From: Vermamoeba vermiformis
Lineage: Eukaryota > Tubulinea > Echinamoebida
NCBI GenBank assembly: GCA_045837725.1
Contig: JBEWZL010000266.1
Location: 434,001 to 498,000, forward strand
Direction of reading: 5' to 3'
DNA: 64,000 nt
Shown here: positions 53,912 through 64,000 of the stretch, one piece after another
Layout: every line of letters starts with the position of its first letter
How positions within the stretch are numbered: position 1 is the first letter of the stretch
The notes under the pieces: model-generated
What the model was told of the DNA's origin: nothing
What the model saw: the letters and a program-made list of their open reading frames with translations, nothing else
Databases searched by the model: none
Translations under genes and position numbers: made by a program

Positions 53912-56019
53912 TTAAGCGTGAATAGCGGTTTGTTGAGAGACTTCAATAGCAGGTCTCTTTTCGTCGTTCATAGCCGACTTGATATCGACACCATTACCAA
54001 TATCAATGAAGAGGTTCTTGATTTCTTGAATGTAATTTCTTACGTTCTTTTCTTCAATAGCGTTGTTCCAAGTGAACGAGGCGTGCATTTGGTCGTCAGT
54101 GGCCAACCAATAGCAAGTGACGTGGTTAGAGATACCCTTGATAGAGAAGGCAGTGGTACCAGTCGGCATCAGATCCAAAGTCTCGCCAAAGTACGGCTTG
54201 ATGACTTTAAGGTTGCCAAACATGTAAGGGAACGGGCTTTCAGTGTCCTCGAAGTTAAACAACGAGAAGAGATCTTGCGACAAGAAATGAGTCACGTGGA
54301 TGCCCATCTTGACGTTCGAAATGAAGTTATTGTACGATTTGCGGGCCAAAGTCCAAACATCTAAAACAAAAAATAACTCTATTAGACACCTATTATAAAC
54401 ATATCATAGTATTGTACTCGTCACTTACCCATATCTCGAGAGATGTTAGTGTTGGCATAAGCACCGGAAGAAAAGTGGCACATGTCGGATTCGGCAATTG
54501 AACACTTGGGCAAAGCACGGCGCAAGTCGATAGTGATGTTAGTGACGAACTTCTCGGTCTTGACGGGTGATCCCAAGACGCCTCTGTGATAGGCAATCAT
54601 GCAGAGGGCATTCAAGACGAATGTCGGGGAGAGGCTGTGGGCCTTGCAAGCAGCAATGAAGTTGGCGGTTTGTTTCTCGGAGAAATCTAATTGTTCGAAC
54701 AACGACAAACGCACGGCAGGGAGCCTCTTGACTAAGGGCAAGCTCGGCATGTCATTGCGGAGCTTGATGTCGAAAGCTGATTGCACGAAGTAGAGGATCT
54801 TGCGGGGAAGAAGATATTGCGAGTAGGGCTTCAAGGCTTGTTTGGGCGAAGGGAAGGCCGTAATTACTTTGTCCTTCTCCATGTCGGGGTGCATCTGCTG
54901 AGGAGGTTTGTCCAAGTAGCGGAACAACCGGAACATGGTATTCGTAGCGCTCAAATAATCGCAGATAGAGTGGTGAATACTCCACACGACACTGAGGTCA
55001 CGTACAAAGTTGTTTGGGTTCGATCCAGCGTCCTCAGGGTTCTTTACAAGCACGAGGCGCATGAAGGGACCTAAAATGAAATGGAAACGTGAGTATAAAG
55101 AAGAGGATGAGACTTGGCAGTGATTGACGTATTACATTAGCATCGCGCTACACGATTTGAAGTGAATTAAAACGCTCAACAAAAAAGGTAAATTTCGACA
55201 AAAAGCGGATTCGCGAGAATCTAAAAGATCGTATTGACGTACCAATCAATGGATAGTTAGTGTTAGTCTCGCGTCGAACAACTTCCAACCAGGTCAGCTT
55301 ATCTTCAACCAAAATAGGGATTTCGGGGATCTGAAATCGAAAAGGTCAGAAAATCGATTGATTATTCAAAAGTATTCCTTTGTAATTGATAAGCGCGTTT
55401 AATATCATCGGAATACGGTTCCGTCACGATTATAAAACGCGCAACTCAATCGGCGCGCTTGGAAATAGAGTGGGATTTGTTTCAGTGAATTAAGATCAGA
55501 TCGCGCAATTTTCTCAAACAAATTAATGGGTAATTACCTCGGGCTGACGGACCCAATACCATTTAACTCTACGAGTATGACGATGTCTAGCAGCTGCTCC
55601 AACTTGCAAAGTGGGGTTCTCCATCTGGACCGCTCGGGCCGCCAATTTCATGCGAGACATGAATTCAGACCAAGTGACATCTTCTTTGATTTTGAGGCGA
55701 AGGCAAGTGACCATATTACCACTGCCAGGGAACTTCTTTGAATCAAAATGTCTCAAAAAGAAGTGCTCGGCTGCGGTGACGCTGGTCCAATTTGCTGGGA
55801 CTGGAGGCTCTGTTGCAACATTGATTAACAATCTATCGCGCACGTTGACATGTCAATAAAAGATTTCAATTGATTTTGCCAGCACAATAATACTCTTGTA
55901 AATCTGGGATTTGACAACATACCTTTCTCGAAGATCCACGAGATTCTAGGCCATATCAACCTAAAGAAAATATAATAGAACGAAGCTAAGATTAGCGCTC
56001 CGATGCCTTTCGTGTTCAT
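53912..56019 (-). CDS. Membrane-anchored HHxxxD acyltransferase (condensation/AATase-like)
   Basis: Five exons (55923-56019, 55538-55809, 55243-55330, 54429-55070, 53912-54360) give 1,548 nt, 515 aa. The N-terminus has one hydrophobic segment (LILASFYYIFFRLIWP), likely an ER/lipid-side anchor. The core carries VVWSIHHSICDYLSA, the HHxxxD catalytic motif of the CAT/condensation/PapA/alcohol-acetyltransferase superfamily, in which His is the general base. A late RPAI and DFG-like region is not distinct. The exon 2 acceptor at 55809 was chosen because nearer ones break the frame. Acyl donor and acceptor are unknown. Confidence 0.75.
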
Positions 56020-57058
56020 TGTTGCTTTGTGTTTGTTACAAAAAGCTCAGAAATTCTTGCAATTTTTAAAGGTTTTTTGCTTCGCAAGAAATTTGACCGA
56101 AATTTTATCGGCCGCAGTTCGCCGCTGGCTTCCCTGCCCTCGGAATTTGAAAAACTCCGGTCGGATCAACAGATCGCCCGAGCTACCACCGTTCGTGAAC
56201 GAAACTTGCCACGTACGAGCACAGATCTGTGCAAAATTGTAATTTTCATTGAAGGTGCGTGGGGTCGATCTGAAATAGTGAATAATAACGCTTTGCAGTA
56301 ATGCCGATGATAAGCAATTACCAATGGAATCATGCTAAGCGAAACGGGATCCAGAAATTTGAAAGAAAGTTCCAGATCCTATTTTGCGCATCAAGTAAAT
56401 TTAACCGAGTTTCAGACTGTTTTATGCCGCAGTCTTCCCTTTAATAGACTGCAAATAAGAGTACATATGTAGATTTACTATATTTCTAGGGATAAAAATC
56501 CAACGTAACAAAGTTGAAACGGCATCTAGCAAAATCTAGCATGCAGCATCTGTCAAACGCGCTTGGCTATTAATTTTACTTCGTGCAAACACATGGCACA
56601 TTTGCAAAATAATATCTTATGCTAACGATTATTAAATCAGAACGAAGGATTGGTCAGTCAAAAATTATGTGCAACGGCTAGATTCTTATTTGACCATTTG
56701 TAAATACTCAAAATAATTACCTTCACGATAAAAAAACTTAAGGATAATAACTAGCGTTAAAATAAAATTTTTGGACGTACCTGGAGCTCGAACTATAAAA
56801 ACGTTGGTCCAGGATGGATGGAGACTGGCGTTGTTAAATCATCGTTGCTGAGCGCTGCGTATACACAGAATTGGTGCCAGAGTTTGACCAACAGATACAC
56901 GTGGTATCTACGTAGGGCAACAAGAGCTTTTGTTGGATGTCACGTTTCGACAATTTTTCTCAGTTCGTTCCTCTCACAAACGAACGAAACCGATAAAAAG
57001 TTGTTCTTAGCTAAAAGTTAGAAGAGTATACCGACTCACTACCAACCAACATCAGCAA
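56020..57058. promoter_or_regulatory. Divergent intergenic region
   Basis: About 1 kb between the acyltransferase start (-) and the dioxygenase start (+), presumably with both promoters. AT-rich, with short meaningless frames. No RNA gene or repeat was found. Confidence 0.5.
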
Positions 57059-58467
57059 ATGGAACAAAATCAAGATCGAGGAAGAAAAGTGCCTCAAAAG
57101 CCTTATCAAGGCACAACAAACAGAAACCTCAGAGTGTTGACTCAAGAACAAATTGATGAGTTCAACGAACAAGGATTTATTATAATCCCGAATGCAGTCT
57201 CAGCTGAAGACTGCGACAGATGTTACCAAGAAATCTGGCAAATGGTTGAGCAAAACAGTCCCGTAAGTGCGATATTTTATAGCAATTTTAACGCGATTTA
57301 ATTTGATTTATCTAACAATAATGAAAATTATAGGCACGCCAAAATGATCCGTCAACTTGGAATGGTCAGCCCTTCGATACTAAGGTACGTAACTATTAAT
57401 GTACACGGGTTATAGTAGCTAACGTCGGCATATATAGGGATTTTTGGACACTTTCCCCGTTCATCATTTGCAAACGATTTGGAACATGCGACAAGATCCC
57501 AAGATCTACAGCTACTTTGTCGACATCCTCGGCAGAGAAGAGCTATTAGTATCGATAGATCGCGTCAGTTTGAAAAGGTAATGCCTTATTCATATCATTG
57601 TGATGTATATTGACATATTCTGAAGACCTGGCGTTGTCAAAGGCAAACCACATCCCGAGTGGCACCGCGCAACAAACTATCATACTGATATTAACCCTCA
57701 CGTAAGTTTAAAACACTCGAACACATCAATTATTGATCTAATGTCTTATTTATATAGTTCTTACCTCCCAAGTTGATGGTTCAAGGCTTCGTGTCGCTCT
57801 TGGACACGGATGTGAGTCAAGGCTCATTGCACGTCATTCCAGGCTGGCAATGGGACATTGAAAAATGGGCTGCTGATCACCCTGATAAGGTACTAATATA
57901 TAAGATACTTAATTCAACTCGGAAACTTACCTCGTTGTTCAGAAACGACCTCCTCACGTAAAATTAAACTGGTTCACTGACGAATCAGTGACGAGCAAAA
58001 GAACAAAGCAATTGTCCTTCAAGAAAGGCGACTTTTTGATATGGAACTCCGCGGTCATTCACGGCAGTTATCCGAACACCAGATCTCTGTGGCGATCTTT
58101 TGTGTACATCACGTACTTTGAGGCCGATTATAACGACCAAGAAATGCTTGAAGCACGTTTACAGAGCTATAGAGTAAGTTCTATAAGACAAATCAGTTTG
58201 AATTTCTGCATTATTAAAAGTCAATTATGTTGTTTACTAACCTGTTTGAACCAGACTGGTGTGGCCCCTGACAAGTTCGCGACAGGGAATCACATTCCGC
58301 AAGTTCACGTCTCTGAAGCACAATTGGTACGGGCGATACTAAGCGTATATTATACATTGCTAACTTGATAATTATAGGCTCGATACGTACCTCCGCAATT
58401 GACGGAACTTGGAAGAAAGTTGCTCGGAGAAGTCTATTGGCCTAATGGTGCCATGAACGATCTATAA
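57059..58467 (+). CDS. Phytanoyl-CoA dioxygenase family protein
   Basis: Eight exons (57059-57262, 57334-57384, 57438-57577, 57626-57701, 57758-57889, 57943-58173, 58255-58326, 58378-58467) give 996 nt, 331 aa. Fe(II)/2-oxoglutarate oxygenase landmarks: QIDEFNEQGFIIIPN at the start, the H-x-D pair in TNYHTDINPH, and the distal His in WNSAVIHGSYPN followed by RSLWRSFVYITYF, where Arg would hold 2-oxoglutarate. The family hydroxylates fatty acyl-CoAs and many small molecules; the substrate is not predictable. No N-terminal PTS2 or C-terminal SKL is seen, so a cytosolic place is likely. Confidence 0.85.
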
Positions 58468-58582
58468 ATAGTATAAGCGAAGCTGTCGTTAGATCTCTTC
58501 GTGAAGACATTTACATGTAGTTTATCATATCCGCGGCAGACATTGACGGTGAGGAAAGAAGGAACCAAATTTATTAGTGCTT

Positions 58583-60000
58583 TTAGTTATCAAAGATCCG
58601 GTGATAAGTGGACGTCCTTGCAGAGTTTGACTTGACAGTGAACTCGCTAGTCAAGCAGTTGTTCTCGTTGCTGTTAGGACCGACCCACAATTGGAAAGTA
58701 CCGGGCTCAACTTTGAAGACCATGTTCGCGTCGTAATGAGCTAATTCTGAGACAAGCAAGTTGAACGTTATTTGCTATACAAAATCCGTTAGACGGGCAC
58801 GTGACAAGATTTTTTTCTCGATTCCAGAGTTTGACTTACGACCGTGGATCCAGCGGGAATCGAGACCTTTTGGAATTGGTGCAACAATTTCTTGTAACGC
58901 ACGACACTTGCACCAGTCAGTTGCGCGATGTAGATCTGCGCTGCATCCTTGCCCTCACGATTTCCGGTGTTAGAGATTGACACTTGGACTTGCAGAGTGC
59001 CGTCAACCTGCACGACCACCCCATGATTCCTATTATAAATCTGTCGAAGATTATGCAATGTCTTACTCGGCAAATATCGGCGTTGTCACCAACAAAGAGA
59101 AGGGCCATATCCGAGCTGAAAGCAGCGGCAACAGCTTGACTAAGCAAAGCTTGACTATTGTTCATAATATAGTGTCCTTCAGCGAAGTTGGTTGAGATCT
59201 TGGCTGAGAAGTTGGCGTTGTAGTCCTGGATGTAGTTTTGGATGCCTTGAAGAGGCGTGACGATAGTAGCGCATACAAAGTATACTCGCCAAGTTGCTGG
59301 TATACAAAAAAGATTAATTAATTCAATGAATTTAACATTGTGTCAGGTGGCGTTATTTCCTTTTATGGAAGTTACGAAATTAAATGCATAAATTAGTTCT
59401 TTTGTACGTACACCGATAGGCTCGTTAGCTGTCGGACCATTGATAGCTACAGATTTTAACTGAATTGTCGATGGTTAGTACGAGATCCCGATGAAGTTTA
59501 TGGCTTACCTTAGAGAGATCAAGAGGCAATTGACCAGCGTCGTTCTTCAACAATACAGTGCCTTCAACGGCAGCAGTACGAGCCAAGGCGCGGTTAGTGG
59601 GGTTGTCAAGACTTTTGGCACCATTGGGGTCGGCGTAAGGGTTCTCGAAGATACCAATAGCGAACTTTGAGTAGCACTTTGCCAGCGGATCGATCAACAT
59701 ACTCCATAGGGACCTATAATTGGTAGATTAGCTTAACGAGCACTCGAAGTAGAGGTTCTGGATCGCGTAGGTTGGGTAGCGTCGGCAGGAATGTTTGATC
59801 TGGTACAAAGAAATCAGCAAGCGCCAAGGGAGTCCTTATTGATCAAATAACCATCCATAATATTTTTAAAGAAGGTTCTTGAATTATCAAGATATTCGTA
59901 GGTCACTAAGGTGTTTTTAACTCGTTCACGTACCAGCGTGGATGTGATTACTGACCAAGCAAATGGCGACAACAGCCACGAGTACTAAGTACTTGTTCAT
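58583..60000 (-). CDS. GH3 beta-glucosidase remnant lacking the catalytic barrel
   Basis: A signal-peptide exon (59934-60000, MNKYLVLVAVVAICLVSNHI) is followed by uncertain sequence near 59740-59850. Recognisable GH3 parts then follow: IGIFENPYADP and RALARTAAVEGTVLLKND (59515-59710), a GH3 C-domain piece (VAINGP, IVTPLQGIQNYIQ, DMALLFVGDNADI) and the fibronectin-III-like end (LQVQVSISNTGNREGKDAAQ, VEPGTFQLWVGPN) in 58583-58774 and 58840-59030. GH3 enzymes need an N-terminal TIM barrel with the nucleophile Asp; I see no trace of it. At ~400 residues it is half the usual length, so it is either a decayed gene or a cut-down secreted protein. Confidence 0.7.
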
Positions 60001-60967
60001 GCTGACGAGCCCTAGCTTTCAATGTTCGGTGGTCAATTGTCGAGCAACGAAAAGCTGCTTTGACGCTAAATGATTTTCTTTTTATCCAACAGTCGCGTAC
60101 GCATAGTAGCGGCGGAGCAACAATTATTATATGTGCTTATAATAGATGTGCATATGCTTATTAAATTCATGAAAGGAGAAGTAAGTACAGCCCCATATCA
60201 AAAATTTATTCAGAGAAATGTTTTGCAGCAATTCCTGAATTCAAAAAATATAATAAATAAGGAATATTATAGTGTATGTCAATAAATGAGGTTTGAGTGC
60301 TTCGTGACACTTTGATCAAGATTTGGCATGACAGAAAAATTTTATAATGTCTAACATTAATTGACTTCAATAATACAATGAACCATTTAATAGTATTAGC
60401 ACATAATATAAACAGCAAAATAAGCAACAAAATTTAGCGTGTCTAATCCTAAATGTAAACTACACCAACTTCACCTAACACGTGTTCGCCAACGTATAGG
60501 CGTATTACGTACCAACGCATTAGCACTCTGAAGTTGCAAATTATCGGTCGCACGAGTATAAAATGATTGACCACCAAAACGGTAAATTAATTAATGCATA
60601 GGTGTGCACTTGAGTGTGGACGATTGTACCTCGCGATTTATCCTGCAGGTAATGAGACGTTACTAAGCAGGGAAACAATTAATAATGCATCATATTAATT
60701 TTGACCAAGAAGCCGCTACAACGAGAGTGTTTTTGAACCAAATCCACTGAAGACGTCATTTTCTCCTGATCTGGAGATGAAAGGCTTAATGTGAGTCGCA
60801 GAGTACAGTATACCGGCCCAGGTTGCTACACCCTAATTAATTTAGCAAATTGCCGTTAAATCTCCCCGTCCGAGATAAATTTTTGGTTTCGTTCGTGTCA
60901 ATCAAACAATTTTTATCATTTATTGTAATAGAACACCACCAAGAAGGTTTCTAAACTAAAACCAACA
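60001..60967. promoter_or_regulatory. Divergent intergenic region
   Basis: About 970 bp between the GH3 start (-) and the small gene at 60968 (+). AT-rich, with no credible exon or RNA gene. The inverted CACGTG-like and TTAATTAAT elements here may belong to promoters. Confidence 0.45.
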
Positions 60968-61802
60968 ATGACTACTGCCAAGGTCGAGCAATTTATTGCA
61001 TTCAAGGTAAGTTAGTTTTCTCATTGATCAGATGAACAACGAATTTCAACGCTGCCAATAAATTTGAACATTAACTCGGATTATAAATATGCAATATGAC
61101 CGGAACTAATATTGTTGCATGCTATTCCTTGCGGAGGAATTTAATATTCTCGCGTCAAAATAGATGCGATATTATTAAAATTTTGTTTTGTGAAACGTAA
61201 ATATTTGGAGCAACATTAAAGACCTTTATCATAATAATCACATTGCGCAGCTCCCATATTCATTGCAAGAATTTGGTCCGAAATTTTTCGTTCTTTTTAA
61301 GGAAAGACCCCGACAACCTTAAATCATTACAGATTAATTAAAAAAGCTGAAAATTAAGCAAAAGAAACTACATCTAGTATTATGGGGCGTTGAAAATCCA
61401 ATTCACAAAATTCACAAAACCGGATCACTAATTATTTTTATCCTCGTGCAGAAAGATTGGAACCAAGCCACTGGTAGCACTTACTACTTGATCGGAGATG
61501 ACTCTTTCGTAGTACCTTTAATCAAGGGCCTGAACTCTTTATTGGCGAACTACACCGTCAAGCAAAAGAAGTACGAGATCACGTTCGAATTTGAAAAAGA
61601 CGAGTACAACAGATGGAATATGCAATCATCTAGTGAATTTGCAATGCTATACGAAGATAGCTTCATTATTTCTGTCGTTAACTACATGTCAACGAACGGA
61701 TGGCAATTCAAAACTCAATACACCCAAAATTTGGATCTGCCCGGACGAAAGCAAGTTAAAGAAGTATGGTTGTTCTCTAACATCAGCAAGGTCCTTATTT
61801 AA
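60968..61802 (+). CDS. 129-aa protein, unknown family
   Basis: Two exons, 60968-61006 and 61452-61802, join in phase 0 over a 445-bp intron, unusually long here. The start MTTAKVEQFIAFK is followed by a compact soluble domain (STYYLIGDDSFVVPLIKGLN, KKYEITFEFEKDEYNRWNM, FIISVVNYMSTNGWQF, VKEVWLFSNISKVLI). There is no signal or membrane segment. The alternating hydrophobic pattern suggests an alpha/beta fold. I do not recognise it. Confidence 0.6.
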
Positions 61803-62289
61803 AAACAATATCGCCGTGCCGAAAATAGGAAAAATCAAATTTACCGTTTTTTGCAAATAATTTGAATCGGTAGATTGCGTTCAACAGCAACATTATTTAA
61901 TTTTAGATGTAATAATAATTAGAACTCGTTTGGATTGTAAATCATAATAAAAGCATAGTTAAAAATTAATATGGATGCGGAACAACCCTGAAGTCATTTA
62001 ATGACAGGTGTCGCTCGGTATTTATAGGACGCTGTTGCCCGAGATTGATTTGTAATTGTAATATTTAGATCAGTAATCTAGCTTTGCTAACCGACCTGGC
62101 AATTCTATTCGGAGATAATAGCGCCGTGGAGCCGATCCCACCCTCTATTATCAGGTTGAAACTTTTATGGTAAAAGCGTGAGTTAGTTAGGGAACAAGAC
62201 GATATCCGTTCTTAATCGTCAAAGCACTAACGACGTCTTTTTTTGGATTTTTGATCTTATTGTCTGTGTGATCTTACAAAAGAAGCATC

Positions 62290-63260
62290 ATGTCGCAAAT
62301 CAAAGTAGTACCATTAGGTTTGTCTACAAATATACGTTCTGTAATCATCTGACCTTGTGTGATGAAGGTGCTGGACAGGATGTCGGACGAAGCTGCGTAG
62401 TCGTCACAATTGGAAACAAAAATATAATGTTTGATTGTGGTATGCACATGGGGTACAACGATGAAAGGTAAAGAGTTGGCAATACAATTTGCGACAAGAT
62501 CCGAGTTATAAAAATTACCAAAAAATACCAAATTATTCTAAAATACAAATTATAGTTATATATGGTGCGGGTATAATATTTAGACCTTTAATTAAATATT
62601 TGTATAATTATAGGCGGTTTCCTGACTTCAGTTATTTGTCGAAGAACAAAAATTTCGATAACGTCATTGATTGCGTTATTATCTCGCATTTGTATCCTTT
62701 AAACAATTATTACAATCATATAATTTAATATTATCATTCGGTTATGTTGTTTTACCTTCACTTTGCTAACAATAGCCACTTGGATCACTGCGGCGCGTTG
62801 CCTCATTTTACAGAGATGTTAGGGTACGTTTAATTCCTCGAAATTATCGTTTAAATATTAAAATTGATGTAAATACTGTATTTAGGTACAATGGACCCAT
62901 CCTGATGACAGTAAGAAAAAATCAATCGTTAGTCGCTCGTATCATGTCATTTAATAGTACTTATATAGCATCCCACGAAAGCTATATGCCCTATATTATT
63001 AGAAGATTACAGAAAAATTACAGTAGAACGCAAAGGCGAGACGAATTTTTTCACCTCGCAAATGATCAAAGATTGCATGAAGAAAGGTACGTCGGGAGCT
63101 TGTCCAAAATCACCATAATATCAATATTATCGCATATTTTATGCTTGCAAATGCGAGTTGTTGTATTAACCTAATTTGATCCAAAGTTACCGCCGTGAAC
63201 ATTAACGAGACCACGGAGATTGAAGAAGATTTTGAAGTGCGAGCTTATTACGCGGGACAC
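62290..63260 (+). CDS. INTS11: Integrator complex subunit 11 (INTS11), 5' part
   Basis: Seven exons (62290-62317, 62368-62467, 62614-62691, 62776-62823, 62886-62910, 62969-63086, 63187-63260) encode 157 aa in one frame. It follows INTS11/CPSF73-like nucleases closely: [33 protein letters not shown], then the metallo-beta-lactamase motif [11 protein letters not shown] and [16 protein letters not shown]11 is the zinc endonuclease of the Integrator complex that cuts snRNA and nascent transcripts. The last visible exon ends at YYAGH with a good donor, and the next exon is not in the remaining 740 bp. So the gene either has a long intron holding a tRNA gene or is broken. Confidence 0.88.
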
Positions 63261-63509
63261 GTAAGTTTTAATCCTTTTGTCAATATTTATACCAAGATCG
63301 ATCGGTGGTGCGCTTAGTGGTGAGATTCGCGATCAGTCTAAAACAGATTCTGTGAATCTGGTGAGAACGCATCTCAAACAAATCAACAATAATTCAATGA
63401 AACGTTTATTTTGAGCTAATTAAGATCGCGCAACCCTTTGGGCTTCGAGTCCAAGGGCTGTTCGTCTTTTGCACGACCACGTGTGTTCCGACAAATTTCT
63501 CTCAACAAC
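63261..63509. other. Sequence after the last INTS11 exon
   Basis: About 250 bp before the tRNA-Pro gene. I see no INTS11 exon (the expected VLGAAMF continuation is absent). The 63581-63940 stretch between the two tRNA genes is likewise without a recognisable exon. Confidence 0.4.
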
Positions 63510-63580
63510 GGTGCTGTAGTTTAACGGGAGAATCCCTGTCTTGGACACAGGAGACCTTGGTTCGACTCCAAGCAGCGCCT
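63510..63580 (+). tRNA. tRNA-Pro (anticodon TGG)
   Basis: Acceptor GGTGCTG pairs with CAGCGCC; anticodon arm CCTGT-CTTGGAC-ACAGG gives TGG; T arm CTTGG-TTCGACT-CCAAG is perfect. A TTTATCTTTTT terminator follows. The D stem is weak (GTTT/GAAT). It may lie in an intron of the INTS11 gene. Confidence 0.8.
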
Positions 63581-63940
63581 TTATCTTTTTGCCCTTAATA
63601 CTGTTTTCAAGGAGCACCCGTCATGATGGTGATCGGTTAAGCAGCTCACGCCAAAGAGATTTTTTTTGGCATAATTAGGCTACAAGTTGTGAGAAATTAC
63701 TATGAAAAGGAAACCGATCACCACCGACGAGAGAACTGTGCAGTTCGTTGCAGCCAGAGTGTTGTTTCGTCAAACTCAATTCCCTCTACCACGTTGTCAA
63801 ACATGAGTTTATCTTATCCTGTGTTGCCGTACTCTAATCATACTGATTGCTCGCCTTTCTCTTTCGATCTGCCGACCTGACTTGGTCGCGCCCTTTCGTC
63901 CTGTCCCCTCGACGGACCAGTGAGGGCCGCGGTCATCAAA

Positions 63941-64000
63941 CCGACCTTAGCTCAGTCGGTAGAGCGGAGGACTGTAGTGAAGCATCAATCCTTAGGTCGC
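63941..64000 (+). tRNA. tRNA-Tyr (anticodon GTA) with intron, 5' part
   Basis: CCGACCTTAGCTCAGTCGGT and AGAGCGGAGGACTGTAG match eukaryotic tRNA-Tyr. A short intron (about TGAAGCATCA) follows the base after the anticodon, as in most eukaryotic tRNA-Tyr genes, then ATCCTTAGGTCGC. The T arm and 3' end lie past the window. Confidence 0.88.

Noticed and set aside
56029-56301. 90-codon open frame upstream of the dioxygenase gene
   Set aside because: Lies in a divergent promoter region, no recognisable domain or splice context.
1-64000. Retroviral, Polinton-like, LINE or DNA-transposon elements
   Set aside because: No reverse transcriptase, integrase, capsid, transposase motif or terminal repeats were seen on either strand.
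1-64000. CRISPR arrays or bacterial operons
   Set aside because: No regularly spaced repeats; all genes are spliced, eukaryotic and individually oriented.

Overview
The window is nuclear DNA from an intron-dense protist. Genes are split by many introns, mostly 45-180 bp, with GTAAGT/GTACGT-type donors, TTAG/GCAG acceptors and frequent CTAAC/TACTAAT-like branch sites. The standard code with TAA/TGA/TAG stops fits every gene. The mix of WGR/PARP, Ran, RhoGAP, TKL-like kinase, ABCA, EDEM and secreted EGF/Asp-box proteins would suit an amoebozoan-type protist, but I cannot fix the lineage from sequence alone.

Layout. 0-9.3 kb: end of a HIT-family gene, then one 31-exon gene (641-9262) whose reading frame closes exactly (6,774 nt, 2,257 aa). 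It joins three WGR domains, a degenerate PARP catalytic region, three Ran-like GTPase modules, FG-rich linkers, two Sin3-type PAH domains and only the first lobe of a SNF2 ATPase. 9.5-13.1 kb: a Ras with altered switch residues and a C2/proline-rich/SH3 gene whose intron holds two tRNA genes. 13.6-20.2 kb: an F-box gene, a 58-aa membrane protein, a mitochondrial monothiol glutaredoxin and an EDEM-like GH47 protein. 21-28 kb: a GPI-type EGF-repeat protein and a tandem pair of ArfGAP/LRR-like genes, the second without its zinc finger. 28.3-34.2 kb: a second large fusion (RhoGAP, RA-like, NECAP-PHear-like, EDR1-like, pseudokinase; 1,096 aa) with a 5S rRNA gene inside an intron. 34.4-35.8 kb: a compositionally extreme GC-rich, then purine-rich, tract. 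35.9-46.5 kb: two type-I membrane proteins, an F-box/SNF2 ATPase, an intronless Asp-box secreted protein and mosaic duplicated DNA. 46.6-52.5 kb: a full ABCA transporter. 52.7-64 kb: a P-loop/ASCH fusion, a membrane-anchored HHxxxD acyltransferase, a phytanoyl-CoA-type dioxygenase, a GH3 remnant, a small unknown gene, the 5' end of the Integrator endonuclease INTS11, and tRNA-Pro and tRNA-Tyr genes.

The most striking content is the 641-9262 gene. It combines nuclear-transport parts (Ran, FG repeats), chromatin parts (PAH, SNF2) and DNA-damage parts (WGR, PARP). Every enzyme module in it is altered at a different key site, which suggests a scaffold. I saw no retroviral, Polinton-like or intact transposon element.
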